Positions 13,601-24,585 of a stretch of 64,000 nt of DNA are shown one piece after another. The position numbers and the translations under genes are program-made. The stretch is taken from positions 41,705,394 to 41,769,393 of the forward strand of contig CAIIXF020000005.1 in assembly GCA_903813345.2 (NCBI GenBank). Direction: 5' to 3'. The notes under the pieces are model-generated. The model saw nothing but the letters and a program-made list of their open reading frames with translations. It made no database searches and was not told the origin of the DNA. The number at the start of each line of letters is the position of its first letter. Position 1 is the stretch's first letter. This DNA comes from Owenia fusiformis (Eukaryota; Annelida; Polychaeta; Sabellida; Oweniidae).

Positions 13601-16333
13601 CTGCACATTGCTTTAAAATGCAATCTTGGGTTGTTTCGGGGTCAACTATAAGATTTTGAGATTTTGAATTTAGGAAGATTTCTAAATTTAGAATATGTCA
13701 CTACAGAATTAGAATATTTCAAATAATTTGCATTAAATTACTCTTGTAATAATTAAATAACTTGGTGTAGTGCCAGAATACTTGCTTACAAGCGAAAGAC
13801 CATGGTTAGAATCCCAGCATGAATTTTGATTATTAACTAAATGGTTGTGCTTTGATATTACTATGCAGACAAAACAGTTTATAACCACCCCAACTTTATA
13901 TTAGAGCTTTAATAATCTTGTTGGTACATGAAAATGTAAAAATAATATATGTTCACATATTGTGTTTTAAAGAAATGTGCAGGTTTAAGATTGATAAAAT
14001 GATTCATCATCATAATAATATATAATATAATATATAAATATATATAAATAACATGATATCATGGTTTAAAGTGTACCAATTTCATCTCATAATGATATGT
14101 GATGAATCGCATAATTGTATTTAGAGGTAAGTGAAATAATAGACTCACTAGATTCACCAAGTAAGCTGAACATTTCAAGGGGAGAAGAAACCAAGATTTT
14201 CAACATTTTAGTTGCAAATTATATACATTCCATATGTCAAGGTTAGTCATTCTTCTCAAGTAGCTCAGCCAGACGAGGGAATTCCTGGCTTTATTATGCC
14301 GAGAGAAAGGAAAGTTTAGTTGAGCCATTGACAGAGCTCTTACTATGGCTCAACAGGCTGAACTAATGGTGCTGACATCTTTACAAAATGACATCAATCA
14401 TTTGTAAGTTTTTATTGTGTCTATAGAAATCAATAGACACGAGGGTTAAAATTGTTGTTTTTAAATCACTTAAAAGTTATTCATAATATTGTGTGACACA
14501 TTTTTTAGAATAAAATGCTTTCACTAAATAATAGATAGGTTTTTTATATTTTCTTAAAAACATATGTAACCTAAGAGTTCTGATTGTGTAGTGGCAACTC
14601 AATAATTTTAGAAGATGATTTACCCATAGTGCCTATCAGATATAACATGACTAAAACCAACAAATCAGCAAACAGAATTCCAAGGAGCGCTTACTGAAAT
14701 ATTTGACCTTATGGACCTACTTTATCTATAGAGATTTATCCAGTGCCTTTATAAAAGGTCAAGTATGCCTATATTAGCTTTTTTGAATCAGAAGGAATTC
14801 CAATTATTTTGAGATCAGTATTAATGTTGAAAAACAAACTGTTATTATTTTAGCAAAGTGGAGATGGCATCATTCGGTTACATTCCAGGTCAGGGTTCTT
14901 GAATTTGAGATTTTAGTTTACTCTTGTTTATTCATTTAATAAGTAGTTCTTTTTTATAAATAATTTGAATTGAAACTTTATTTAGGAGGAGTGTGAGTAG
15001 ACGGGTAAACAAATGTTATTAGAAATTAAATGACAATGTGAATTTATATATAACTAAACCAGTGATCTCCCCAGCATTAAAGCAACTGGGCGCTGCACCC
15101 ACCTGAGATTTTAAAAACAGGTTTGCGCCCACCTGAAAATCTATTTGCACCCACTTGAAAATGAGAAAAAGCATGAAAAATGTTCACATTTTGACCAATT
15201 CTGGTCTGAATTGTGAAAATGAGAATTTTGCATCTACTTGAGAAAAAAATCCTGTGGAAAACACTGTAAATTATACTAATAATACTGTAGGAAATGTCTT
15301 GAATAGTTTAACAAAATCCCGAAGGCTTCTTAATGTCTTGAATAGTTTAACAAAATCCTGAAGGCTTCTTTTGTAAAATTAATTTTTAGCCCTTTTAATT
15401 CAATAAAACGTCAGCTGAGACATTGGAGTATAGGCCCAAAGATAAGCCCAAAATAAATTGATACCCAACAAACACAATGCTATTACTGGGCTTTATTTTG
15501 AGAGCACAATTATTAGGCCTCAAATTTCATTTTGGGGACCCGATTTTTATTCTAAAAAATGTTAAAAAAGTTTTTTCGCACAAGCACATATTTTCATTTT
15601 TAATAATTCAATTTTTGCCCCTCCCCCATCTTCATTTCAAAGACTACCCATGACAAAAAAATATATCTCAGAATCAGTTTATCAGTTTGGATCGTGTAAG
15701 AGAAGCCACCTGAATACCTGGCCAGCCATCTCCAAATGCAATGAGACTACATGTATGAATGGATCTACCAGTAAGTAGTCTTGCTTCAAATCTTTATGGC
15801 ATCCCCCAACATATCTCACATCTAACTCCAGAGTTGAGATAGAAAGCAGGGAGTCCTGAGACTTGATGCAAGACTATGGATAAATGGATTCAGAGCTGGT
15901 TCAGAAAAACAATGATCCAAGTTTATCATGATGTAGTTTTTCTTATTTGATCAACCACGGGCTTTCAATTAGTTGAAAGCCCATGGATCAACTGGCAAAA
16001 GAGCTAATGCAAAATAAATTTTAGAAATTATTTGAAATGAAATTCAGGGAATACTATTTAGTAGTCATGATAATACGTGATCCATTAATGGATTTTTACA
16101 ACACAATCCCATGGGCTTTCCCTGAAATGATCCCAATTTGTCTAATAATTATTATCATTTTATAAGCAAAACATTCAGATTTTCAAGCAAGCAAATTTGA
16201 GATGCAGGCAGATCTACTGTGAAAACATTTTATATAATTTACTTAGATATACTCTTTACTTACTTCTTATGTTGTCGTCAGATCGTACAAGTGATGCAGC
16301 ACGTGACAGAACATCTAATGGAGTCTCCATCAT
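1690..16333 (-). CDS. VGLL4: VGLL4 / Tgi homologue, N-terminal part (3' exons outside window)
   Basis: Vestigial-like family member 4 is a nuclear co-repressor that competes with YAP for TEAD factors in Hippo signalling. Two coding exons are visible. The start exon is 16407-16264, with ATGATG at 16333-16328 and a donor gtaagt after 16264. It encodes MMETPLDVLSRAASLVRSDD, nearly the N-terminus of one human VGLL4 isoform (METPLDVLSRAASLVHADDE, from memory). The next exon is 1885-1690 (acceptor tttcag, donor gtaagt). Exon phases match exactly: the first ends with one base and the second starts with two. The joined protein reads DDNIR-REAAMKQQALL, resembling human DDEKREAALRG. The frame is open for 88 residues and then leaves at phase 2. 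Upstream of the start the frame closes at a TGA in the preceding exon, which supports initiation at MMET. The intron is 14.4 kb. The TEAD-binding Tondu motifs were not found, so they should lie left of base 1. I am confident of the N-terminal exon and fairly confident of the second. Confidence 0.78.
2698..2892. mobile_element. Small inverted-repeat element, CAGTRRAACCTGT family, copy 1
   Basis: It begins CAGAAAAACCTGTC after a TA and ends GACAGGTTTTACTG, so the ends are inverted repeats of about 14 bp. Inside, both arms carry variants of 'gtgttca', as in the related copies at 5.8, 7.8, 48.6, 52.1 and 54.0 kb. It has no coding capacity. TA flanks and CAGT-type ends are typical of pogo/Tigger-like MITEs; that assignment is inference. 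Confidence 0.6.
5844..5959. mobile_element. Small inverted-repeat element, CAGTRRAACCTGT family, copy 2
   Basis: It begins CAGTAGAACCTGTATAAGTA after TA and ends near TCTACTG, with internal 'gtgttccactt' repeats instead of the 'gtgttcact' of other copies. It is short (116 bp) and its right end is degraded. Confidence 0.5.
6001..6012. repeat. Poly-G tract
   Basis: A 12-base run of G in otherwise AT-rich intron sequence. Similar runs occur near 43549 (G) and 47197 (C). Such runs are slippage-prone and may be miscounted in an assembly. Confidence 0.8.
7853..8030. mobile_element. Small inverted-repeat element, CAGTRRAACCTGT family, copy 3 (TA target duplication)
   Basis: This is the clearest copy. 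It starts CAGTAAAACCTGTCTTAG and ends CACAAGTTTTACTG, and is flanked on both sides by TA (7851-7852 and 8031-8032). It is 178 bp long with repeated 'agtgaacacct' in the left arm and 'tgttcacta' in the right arm, so a transcript would fold back. No coding capacity. Probably a pogo/Tigger-like MITE mobilised in trans. Confidence 0.7.
8601..10284. mobile_element. 1.68-kb DNA transposon-like element with 47-bp perfect TIRs
   Basis: Bases 8601-8647 and 10238-10284 are perfect inverted repeats of each other, starting CACGAGGGGAAAGAGTACCC. The 6-bp sequence TCATTG flanks both ends (8595-8600 and 10285-10290), as expected for a target-site duplication. The motif ttgctcggcggta is repeated just inside the right end (10215 and 10238). 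Subterminal zones at 8990-9090 and 9735-9870 are rich in 'acccga' and 'cggatc' motifs, possibly transposase-binding sites. The interior holds a minus-strand frame with a possible zinc finger (listed separately) but no full transposase. It sits in the large VGLL4 intron. The superfamily is not assigned. Confidence 0.8.
9386..9634 (-). pseudogene. Relic ORF with a C2H2-like zinc finger inside the 47-bp-TIR element
   Basis: The frame encodes 82 residues starting MAITSYHC, with C-x2-C (CFHC) followed by H-x4-H (HFSQH), a plausible C2H2 finger of about 25 residues. Nothing else in the element looks like a transposase, so this could be the N-terminal DNA-binding exon of a deleted transposase gene, or chance. 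It lies wholly between the inverted repeats. Confidence 0.35.
11167..12920. repeat. Composite repeat with a ~608-bp internal duplication, bounded by 'atctggagtct'
   Basis: It opens with a perfect hairpin (gactccagatt-gaa-aatctggagtc) followed by a pyrimidine-rich (att)n/(ctt)n stretch, and closes with another atctggagtct at about 12906. Between them a unit containing 'gttatggcg', 'gtccgaaaagtaggtcaaaa' and 'gcctaggtcaaaatctaggt' recurs with a spacing of about 608 bp (gttatggcg at 11649 and 12257), plus a shorter partial copy near 12125. The copies are diverged and not convincingly coding. Class unknown. Confidence 0.55.
13753..13835 (+). repeat. Possible tRNA-derived SINE head (weak)
   Basis: The stretch 'tggtgtagtgccagaatact...' followed by 'ggttagaatcc' resembles a degenerate tRNA A box and B box (consensus GGTTCGAATCC) at tRNA-like spacing. 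The cloverleaf is poor and no poly-A tail or target duplication was found, so it is not a functional tRNA gene. Confidence 0.25.
15293..15370 (+). repeat. 39-bp tandem duplication
   Basis: Two adjacent 39-bp copies (15293-15331 and 15332-15370) starting aatgtcttgaatagtttaac differ at one base (cccgaagg versus cctgaagg). This is a simple recent local duplication in intronic sequence. Confidence 0.85.
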
Positions 16334-16822
16334 CTCGCACTCTGATTTGTACAATAAAGTCAATTTTTCTTCGCAAAACTCTGCTTTGTTGTGTAGTTCC
16401 GTGAAAACTAGAAAAACAAATATGTTTGAACATTCATTCACATTCCATTCACAAAATAAACAACAACCAGGTCAGGAAAATTGTTAAAATATCAATGAAA
16501 ACCAATAAACCTTCTCTAGAATGTGTCCATAAATCTTGTTAGAACTCACCTTCAGCTCATGGTGAAAGTAGCATGTCTATCCAACCAAGTTATTATGTAG
16601 AAATTCGATAAATTCCATAGACAATAGGGTTCATAAAGTCTGCGATTCAAGCTTGGAATGCTTGGAATGAAGTTATGCCCTCCTGCCCTCGTGACATCGA
16701 TCGTATTTTCGATTGGCTGAAGAGGTGCGAACGTCATTTGGCGGAAATTCCAAATCTCAAATGAAACCACCATTTTCATGGAGTATACACGTCCAATCAA
16801 TTCTAAAACTTGCTTAAACATT
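16334..16822 (-). other. VGLL4: VGLL4 5' untranslated exon sequence and first intron
   Basis: The start exon has 74 bases of leader (16407-16334) after acceptor tttctag. Upstream on the minus strand, a good donor (AAG/gtgagt) at 16550/16549 could end a non-coding first exon that begins somewhere below about 16830. Its last ATG (ATG AGC TGA) is stopped at once, so it would be a minimal upstream ORF. An open frame of 89 codons runs through this stretch but resembles no family and ends in that stop. The transcription start is not determined. Confidence 0.5.
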
Positions 16823-17137
16823 GATAAGATACTCCCTATTCAATTTATGTACGAGAAACCCTATAAAATATGATATTAGAAGGTGAAACAGCATAAACAA
16901 AGTAAATAAAATGATAAATTGACTTTTCCAAATTTAGCCCCTATATGTCAAACAATTAATGAAAACGAAATATTGATATTATTTCAATATATATTCATAA
17001 TATTTTTTTACTTTTAAAAATAAAATCACAAATACTACAAAATGTATATATATAGAATATTAAAAATGTGTTAATTTTGAAATTGAAGATATTAAATATA
17101 TTATTCATTAAAAATTATCCATATTATTCCACATTTT

Positions 17138-17149
17138 CGCGCATGCGCA
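17138..17149. promoter_or_regulatory. NRF1-type palindrome in the VGLL4-BORCS6 divergent promoter
   Basis: CGCGCATGCGCA is a full match to the nuclear respiratory factor 1 consensus (YGCGCAYGCGCR, from memory). It is an isolated GC-rich island in very AT-rich DNA, about 180 bp upstream of the BORCS6 start codon and about 0.6 kb upstream of the VGLL4 first-exon donor. It is most likely an activator site for BORCS6, possibly for both genes. Confidence 0.65.
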
Positions 17150-17320
17150 AACAGACTGGAGAAATGTCAAAATATTTCCTGAATTTATTTTAGACAATTT
17201 GGAGGATAACAGCCAAATTTGTTCGAAAGTATAGTCTATTTGCTACCATATATTGAAGGATTATACAGAGAATCAATATGTAATCTCAACGGGTCCAAAT
17301 CCTTTTTTGTCTTGTCGAAA

Positions 17321-19665
17321 ATGGCTTCTAAAGACGAACACAGTTTTGTTGAACATGAAAAAAAATCTGAACCTTTTCCAAAAGAAAGATCATCACATGA
17401 TGATACTGAAACAATAAAATCAACTCATTTTCAAGTCGATTCTGATGAAGTCTTTAGTAATGAAAGTGCGAGTGACACATTACTTCAGAAATCGGAGACG
17501 ACTCACACTTTGACAAATTGTGACTCTGTTTCTTCTCGAAACAACTCTGTTTCAGCTACACATGATGGTGCAACAGTTGGAACAAGTGAATCTGATAGCA
17601 ATAGTGCAACAACTCCTAAGGTTAATGTTGATATCTCAAAACATTGGCATGATTCATCGGACTCAGCCAAATTATTAGACAATGAAGAAACCGGTGATAT
17701 TAACTATGTGCAATATGAAACAAATAAGGATAGTGTTACTGAAAAGATTGAAGAATTTAATGCAAAGGGATTACAAGGAGTTGATTTGAGTATGCCAATT
17801 GGTGCTCATCTTGGAGATTACGCTATAACATCAGATGATCAAGAAAGCTTGACTAGCTCCAGTATACGGAATAGTTCAAGTAATAGTACAGATATTAGCA
17901 ATGCAAGTAGTAGTAGTGATGGACATTTTTCTAGTGGAAGTGATTACATTCCAAATGGGGGCCTTCCAAGACCAGATTCATTGACTCTACCAAGGCCTCT
18001 ACAGAGCTATGAACGTTTAAGGGAGGATCGATCTGAGGCAGAGAGTGATGACCTCAATTTACCATTATGGGAGGAAGACTCAATAGAAGCTGCAAAGCGT
18101 ACTCCCTTTCCTGGTACATTGGTGAAGGATGGGGAAATGGTATCCTATGTTGCACAAGACTTACAAGAAATGATTCGACTTAGCAGTCCTCTTTCTGTAA
18201 AAAGTTAGTATTATGATTATTATTAATAGGCAATCATTTTGATAATGAATATTTATCATAAATTTTTAAAGAAAAACATTTAACATACAAAACTCCATGG
18301 CCTCATTTCAGGTACACCAGATTCAAGTGCTAGTCACACTCCAATGAGCAGCCATAGAGTTAGCAGAACATCAAGCCTACGTAGTCTGTCAAGCAATGGC
18401 TCAATGTCCACCTCTACCTATTCCACAATGTCACAATCACCAAGCAGTCTTTTTGCCCAAAGTCCTGAGGATATGCCACCCATTGACCCCAGGGTTGTCC
18501 TTGACCTTGAATTACATGCCAGAAAGGTTGCAGGGAATCTTGATTTAATGATGGGTAATCTTAAATCAAATCTACACAAGGTGGGTTTTCTAGGAGGATT
18601 TAGATTGAACTTCATTTTGAATAAATGTACATTTTTGTGTTTGAATATTGCACTTTACCAAGCTTATCAAAACACAATTATTTGTCATGGTCTTGAAATG
18701 TTGATAAGTTCTTAATTGGTGCCAGTAAACCATTTTTATGTTTTCTTTACAATGTGATTATATTCTTTGATTTAGATGTCTGCCATATCTGCAACTTGCC
18801 TTGAGCTTTACAGAGATTCTGTGGACCATACATGTGACTCAGTGGATGCGAGTATAAAGGTATAAATAATTGGGAAGGGGATGTTTCATTATTTCTTGTG
18901 CAAACATTTTGTTCTGCTGGGTGAATGATACTTTAATTTTTTCAATGATCTCCCCAAAAAGTTATCAGCTGTATAGCGAATCAAAGATTCTGACTCCGAG
19001 TTTAGTTTTGATTCTCTTTAATGATAAATGTTTAGTATATATGCCAACCATACACGTTATTGTTGCATGAATTATTATACAACAGTATGTTTATTTTGAT
19101 TTTGTTTCAGTCCATGTATGCTCTTATGGCCAAATGTGAGGAACTTAGCTATACAATGACACCAATATACAAAATTGCAGATCAAATGTATCCTTTATCA
19201 AAAATACAATCATTTCTCAGGATCGACAACCTGACAATTTTTCCCTATGGCCTATCGCCTACTGAGCTTACAAAGTTTAGGATGGTGACTTGGTGAGAGC
19301 TCTGACATATAATGAATAGGTTCCAAAGTTGAAGGTCTCTTCAAGGTCACAGGCTTATAGATGCTTAAATCAGTATTGTTTACTTAAAAGTGTTTAGGTC
19401 ATGGATGGCCAAAATCACATTCAAATGTGACACAATGTGTCTACAAAGAACTTTGTATTTTGTATTATCTTCACCTTCATTGAAATGGGACAAGGTCCTT
19501 CCAAGGTAAACTCATGTTTAATAATTAATGAATTGTGCTACATTCAAAAACGCCTTCTTTGTTTTGATTCCTTGACAGTTTGCCAGAAAAGAAATTAACA
19601 GGTTGCTTGATATATTTGAGACTAAGATAATGAAAGAAGAGAAGACAACTGGAAAGAAGAGTTGA
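17321..19665 (+). CDS. BORCS6: BORCS6 (lyspersin), BLOC-1-related complex subunit 6
   Basis: A subunit of BORC, the lysosome-surface complex that recruits ARL8 and kinesins for outward lysosome transport. Five exons with consistent phases: 17321-18203, 18312-18580, 18776-18859, 19111-19187 and 19587-19665, giving 463 residues. Residues 1 to about 350 are low-complexity, acidic and rich in Ser and Thr, as in vertebrate lyspersin. The conserved C-terminal domain starts near IDPRVVLDLELHARKVAGNL, continues through MSAISATCLELYRDSVDH and SMYALMAKCEELSYTM, and ends with a charged helix (IKEINRLLDIFETKIMK). The last acceptor is placed at 19586 (tgccag) because the AG 8 bases upstream would break the frame. 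The open frame extends upstream to 17219, but ATG at 17321 (gaaaATGg) is the first in-frame Met. The stop is TGA. The identity rests on the C-terminal domain and is firm. Confidence 0.9.
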
Positions 19666-20188
19666 TGAAAATGGAACTCTTCAATCTGATGAACAACTTA
19701 CTAGTCAACTTGTTCAGTACAGTAGTTTGAATTTGCTTCATTGAGTACTACATGTATATGCCTCTTGGCCACTACAACACTGGATACTGGATACTACAAC
19801 CACACGCATTCATTTATTTGGCTTACTGTGCACAAATATTTACATGTAAACATTTTAAAATATTTACACGATTGATGTCTTTTGGTCCTTTTAAGCCATA
19901 ATGAACAAAGGACTGCGGGTGAATGACATACCTATAAATGGGAAGGACCTATCCTACTATTGTTGGAATAATATTCACCTATGAGAAGGATTCAATATGC
20001 AGCAATAACCAGCATTTAACTGAGTGAATGATTGTAATTTTGGAGCATATGAATAACTGAGATGAATATACTGATTTAAAAGTGAATGTTTATATGAGAT
20101 GCTTTGGTAAGAGAACGTGAAAAATAGCCTATGAATATGATTCTAAAATCCTGGATGGATTATTTTATAATTGTAATAGTAATTGTGC

Positions 20189-20194
20189 AATAAA
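20189..20194 (+). terminator. BORCS6: BORCS6 poly(A) signal candidate
   Basis: AATAAA lies about 520 bp downstream of the BORCS6 stop, with no other gene signal in between. It suggests a 3' UTR of about 550 bases. Confidence 0.5.
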
Positions 20195-20927
20195 AAGTGC
20201 TGATGAAGATTTAAGACATATGCTTGTTCAATTCTGCTCCAGTCATTGTAAGGATATAGCATTCAAAAGCATGGACGAGTCATAGCATTACACAGAAACT
20301 ATATAATTACAACTTTCAAGATGCAAAAATAATTTGTATTGATATACTGATCTTGATCACCAATACTGCACAGCTGTATGAAGTCTCAGGTCTGTAAACA
20401 GTGTAATAATTACCATTGAACACTTTCACAATCTTTGGGTTGGAGAGAGCCTGTAATGGGTGATTATGATCCACATAAATAATATTTAATATGATGAGAT
20501 ACAGTAGCACCCTGATAAGTCATGCTGAGTCTCACCCTCTTGCCATCAATAGATTTAATTCTTTTTTTCATGGAAGTTTTTTAATTTTGTTTGACCTTTA
20601 TGAATTCAATATATTTAAGGATATGTGGAATGACCATTTCTTGAAGGCGTTGCTTTCCACAATTTGCTCGAGATGCGGAGCATCTGAAAGGAATGGTCAT
20701 TTCACAATGCATTGAGTATTGGGCTTAAATTTTTTTCACACCTTGCTATATATTATTATATCTACAAAATCATCCAAAAGATACGAAATCACTAGAAGAA
20801 TATATTTTAAATGAAACCTCTTGCAATGGTCAAGCTGACGAAGTATCAATTTCAATCTGTTGAGTGCAGTAGTCACCATGGCAATCATTTCATTTCACTA
20901 GTGACCTTGAGTTTACTATTGGTTATA

Positions 20928-21270
20928 CAGGGTCTGCCAAACAATTTTGCAACTTTTTAGAAAGCAAGAAAAGTATCGTTACATTATGGTATTGACATTT
21001 AGTGAACACAATGAATGTGTTGTTGTTGATCACATAAAATGATAAAAAGTTGCGTTTTCTAGGAAAAATGGTAAATCTCGGACACATGAACAATTTAGCC
21101 TTAATATTCAAACATCTGATTAAAAAAATTGAAGTCAGTATTAGCTTAAGTATTTGAATTGTAAAATATGCCTATCCTTAAGTTTCTGTAAATTTTTTAT
21201 GGCAATACCATAATGTTAGGATACTTTTCTAGCCTTCTAAACCAGTTGCAAAATTTTTTGGCACATCCTG
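20928..21270. mobile_element. 343-bp MITE with 26-bp TIRs and TA target duplication
   Basis: The left end is CAGGGTCTGCCAAACAATTT and the right end is its inverted counterpart ending GGCACATCCTG, together about 26 bp with a few mismatches. TA (within TATA) flanks both sides. The interior is a further imperfect inverted repeat ('gttgcgttttctaggaaaa' type sequence) with no coding capacity. Ends of the form CAGGGT...CCAAA also occur at 23.8 and 42.0 kb. Probably a Tc1/mariner-related non-autonomous family. Confidence 0.7.
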
Positions 21271-21613
21271 TATAACGGAATGCAGTTACATGAAATAGTG
21301 TGTTCTGATTGGCTGGAATTGGACATAGTGCATAGCTATGTGTGAATCATATTTTAATTTTAGTGAGATCGAAGATATTAAGATGTTGATATTGAAATTG
21401 TAATTTAACTTAACTTTACAATATATGATTGTGATATAAAGTGTATTTGTGAAAACATTAAATATAAACTGGACAGATTTTGCTCATGATAGAAGTGTTA
21501 TCTGAATCTGGATAACAGTTATGGTCATTTCAATCATTAAAACTTTATGAAAAAGAAAATGCATTTATATTGATGATCATATATTGTGTAATTCAAAAAT
21601 ATAATAATATGTT

Positions 21614-22040
21614 ATCGAACTCCTATGCAGTGTCTCGGTATAGACACTGCGGCGGGCAGATTATGGAATCCCCAAAATTTGGGGAAGATAGTCCCCCTTT
21701 TTGTCACAGATGTACTTGTTTTGCACACAACTTATAAAATATATGTTCTTTTATGTTCACCAATAATTATTTTGTCAAAATATTCCAAAATCAATGAAAT
21801 ATAAGAGCAAATCCCCGTGGAAGGAATTCTGAGTAAAAGTTGTGTTGATAAAAGTTTACCGCACGTGTTGTTTATTAGTTAATACGCGCAATTCAACCAA
21901 TGAAATTGTCTAAATTTTACAATCACGCGACCTGAGCATGGGACTAGAACCAATCACGTCAGTTGTTTATTACGATGTTACCATGCTTACGGTGAGACAC
22001 CTGCCCGCCGCAGTGATATATCACTGCACGGGAGTTCGAT
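21614..22040. mobile_element. 427-bp inverted-repeat element with subterminal hairpins
   Basis: The ends are inverted repeats ATCGAACTCC/GGAGTTCGAT, flanked by a 5-bp direct repeat ATGTT (21609-21613 and 22041-22045). Inside each end lies its own short palindrome: gcagtgtct...agacactgc on the left and gcagtgatatatcactgc on the right. Next to each comes ggcgggcag or its complement ctgcccgcc. The core is unique and contains cacgtg and acgcgca. It lacks any ORF. The superfamily is not identified. Confidence 0.7.
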
Positions 22041-22827
22041 ATGTTATATGTAGTGTAACATAAAGTGAATTTATAAAATACAATGAAATCTACAACTGAG
22101 ATTTGTCATCAATATCTTATCAGTATTAAATTGCAATATTGAAGCCTGCATAGGCCCTAGAGGATCACCTAAACCCAACAACAAAGCTTATGAATGGTTG
22201 TAATCAAACTTCAAAAATGAGTTTTTAGTTTGAATAAATATACAATTTGGATGGATCCAAGGAATTCTACTAAGTAATGTTTCTGTTGCAACTTCACTGT
22301 TCCCTAATCAGTCACTTAGATGTAACATCAAAGTAACAAAATGGAGGAACTGCCTAAGTTCACCAAAACACAGGATCGAAATGTTTCTAATTTTTATGTA
22401 AAACGAAGATGTTGACATCCATTTTATGCATGAGCATGAAGCATAATTAAGTTACAATTCTAAAATTGTTACTATTTTTGTAGTTGCAAAATGCTGATGT
22501 CAAGGGCCACTCACAAAAATGGCTTCTTTGTGATGACTTAATCTGCCATCTTTCTATCAATACAAAAACTTTTCTGTCATCCTTGTATCCATATACACAC
22601 TGTAGGCCTAGTCAGAGACAGTCTGTGAAAGAGTGAGTCCATACATTTCTCTGTTACCATTTTTGTGACCAGTGTTGTTTGGCATTAAGGTGTCTTTTAA
22701 CAAATGGTTACACTTGGTTACATTTTGCTTTGTCTGATATTCACAATGTATCGTGTTCATAAGAAGAGACTGTGATGTGCCAATTTGTTACTACTGTGTA
22801 TGCACATGAAATTAATTGTTGAATAAA

Positions 22828-23075
22828 TGAGCCTGGCCATAGGATAACCGGTCTTATCACAAAAATTAGAATTGTTCTACTGAGCCAAAAATGTGCCCAA
22901 GATTAAGAGGAAAATGTGCTAAATTCAAATCCGACCTTTTGGTCTATATATGCAAGGAAAAATAGTTATAAGCCATGGCTCATTTGAAAGGTCTCTTTGT
23001 GCTTTTTAAGATAAACAAAAAATCAGAATATTGAAAAAATCTGTGATAAGGCCCCTTTTCCTGTGGCCTGGCTCA
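22828..23075. mobile_element. 248-bp MITE-like inverted repeat
   Basis: It starts TGAGCCTGGCCATAGGATAA and ends CCTGTGGCCTGGCTCA, with a second complementary block (tcttatcacaaaaat / tctgtgataaggcc) further in, giving about 45 bp of imperfect TIR. No coding capacity and no clear target duplication. Confidence 0.6.
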
Positions 23076-23792
23076 AATATGTATGGATATAATAGCTTTA
23101 CTCTATGTTAAGAAACTATGCTATAAAAACAGAGTTGATTCATATTGTTGTTTTTTTTAAATTTGGAGCGTCCATTAATTTTAATCATCCATTTGTTTCC
23201 GTTAGCAACTTGACCAATTTATGAAACTCCCACTGGTACCATTGAGGTCTTGATCAGGTGAAGAGGTGTTCTCTAAACATTACTGCATCAGTAAATCAAG
23301 ATTAATGATTCAACTTTTTGATTGGACGGAATCATGGTTGCTATGGTAACCAAATGTGATTTCATATTTGTTGGTTTCTAAAGCAAACATGATACCCATC
23401 AATCCGATAGCTTCATCCTTAGTATTACAATATTAACATATAAGTATGTGGGAAACATCACAAGTTTCAGGCTGATTGCATTGAAATGGAAATCTTTAAT
23501 ATTTCTTCTAGATCTACCTGTACATACTTGAAGATATTCAATTAATAAAAACAAACATCATTGTTTATTTATTCTTTGTTACTCAAAAGAATTATACTTT
23601 TATTGTAAAAGAGGTTTCTAAGATCAGAGACATATAAATCCTGACAATGAAAAAACATTGAGAACTCATTGATGCAACACAACATGTATTCTAAAGCTTT
23701 ACTGTTCACTGCATTTATATCCTGCCTTGGCCATAACATCTTGGGGACTCTCAAAAGATCTAATGATACCACTGTGATGTATGTCTGTGCTA

Positions 23793-24282
23793 CAGGGCGA
23801 GCCAAAAAGGTATCCGAAAGAAATGTTTATAACTCAGTCAGTTAGCATGGCTTGAAGCTCATATTTTACATATAAACCTTGTTCAATGTTCTTTCATTCT
23901 ACTAAGTTTCATTGGTCCACACCAAATAGTCATGATTTTATGGCCATTTTACAAAACATGCTCAAAATGCAACACATATTTTGTGTATTTACTCTAGTTT
24001 TCCTTCTTATCCCTTGTTTCAACTCTTTGATGCTTCTGGGATTATTAGTGTAGACATTATCTTTGAAATAACTCGAATGATAATATTCTTGGAGTTCATA
24101 TTAGGTGATTCTGGCATGTTCCGGCATTTGGAGTTTATTTTGTAAAATGGCCATAAGATTGTGACCATTTGAAATTGACCAATGAAATGAAAGAACAAGG
24201 TTCAATTGCGCTTAATATCCCATAAAACCCATGCTGGATGACTGAGTTATTAATATTTCTGAGGGGTACCTTTCTGTCATTT
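23793..24282. mobile_element. ~490-bp foldback element with long imperfect arms
   Basis: The left arm (CAGGGCGAGCCAAAAAGGTA, then ataactcagtcag, aaccttgttcaatg, tatggccattttacaaaa) reappears inverted in the right arm up to about 24282. Complementarity extends over roughly 175 bp per arm. It has the CAGGG...CCAAA type of end seen at 20.9 and 42.0 kb and a preceding TA. Non-coding. Confidence 0.6.
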
Positions 24283-24585
24283 TAGTCTTAATATTCATTT
24301 TTGGGTTTTGTGAAAAAAATAAATGTTGAGAACCAATGCTGTCCTTGTTATTGAACTAGCACATTTCTGCATGTTAATCTGAAAGATATCATGGATTTTT
24401 GAGAACCAGATAAAGGACACGTTGGTTGAAAATGTTTCACATTGTTTGTAATTTTGTTACCACTGTGATTCTATATTTAATATCAGCGACAATGTTCAAT
24501 CACATTACATTACAATCTAACATCAAAATATTACACAGTATGATCAATTCTATCATTTTCCAGCACAAAACTGAAGTTCATGTAC

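Noticed and set aside
16552-16821. 89-codon minus-strand frame upstream of VGLL4
   Set aside because: It resembles no family and ends in a stop just before a splice donor; better explained as 5' UTR/promoter sequence.
17219-17320. N-terminal extension of BORCS6 from a TTG codon
   Set aside because: Animal genes start at ATG; the first in-frame ATG is 17321 with a good context.
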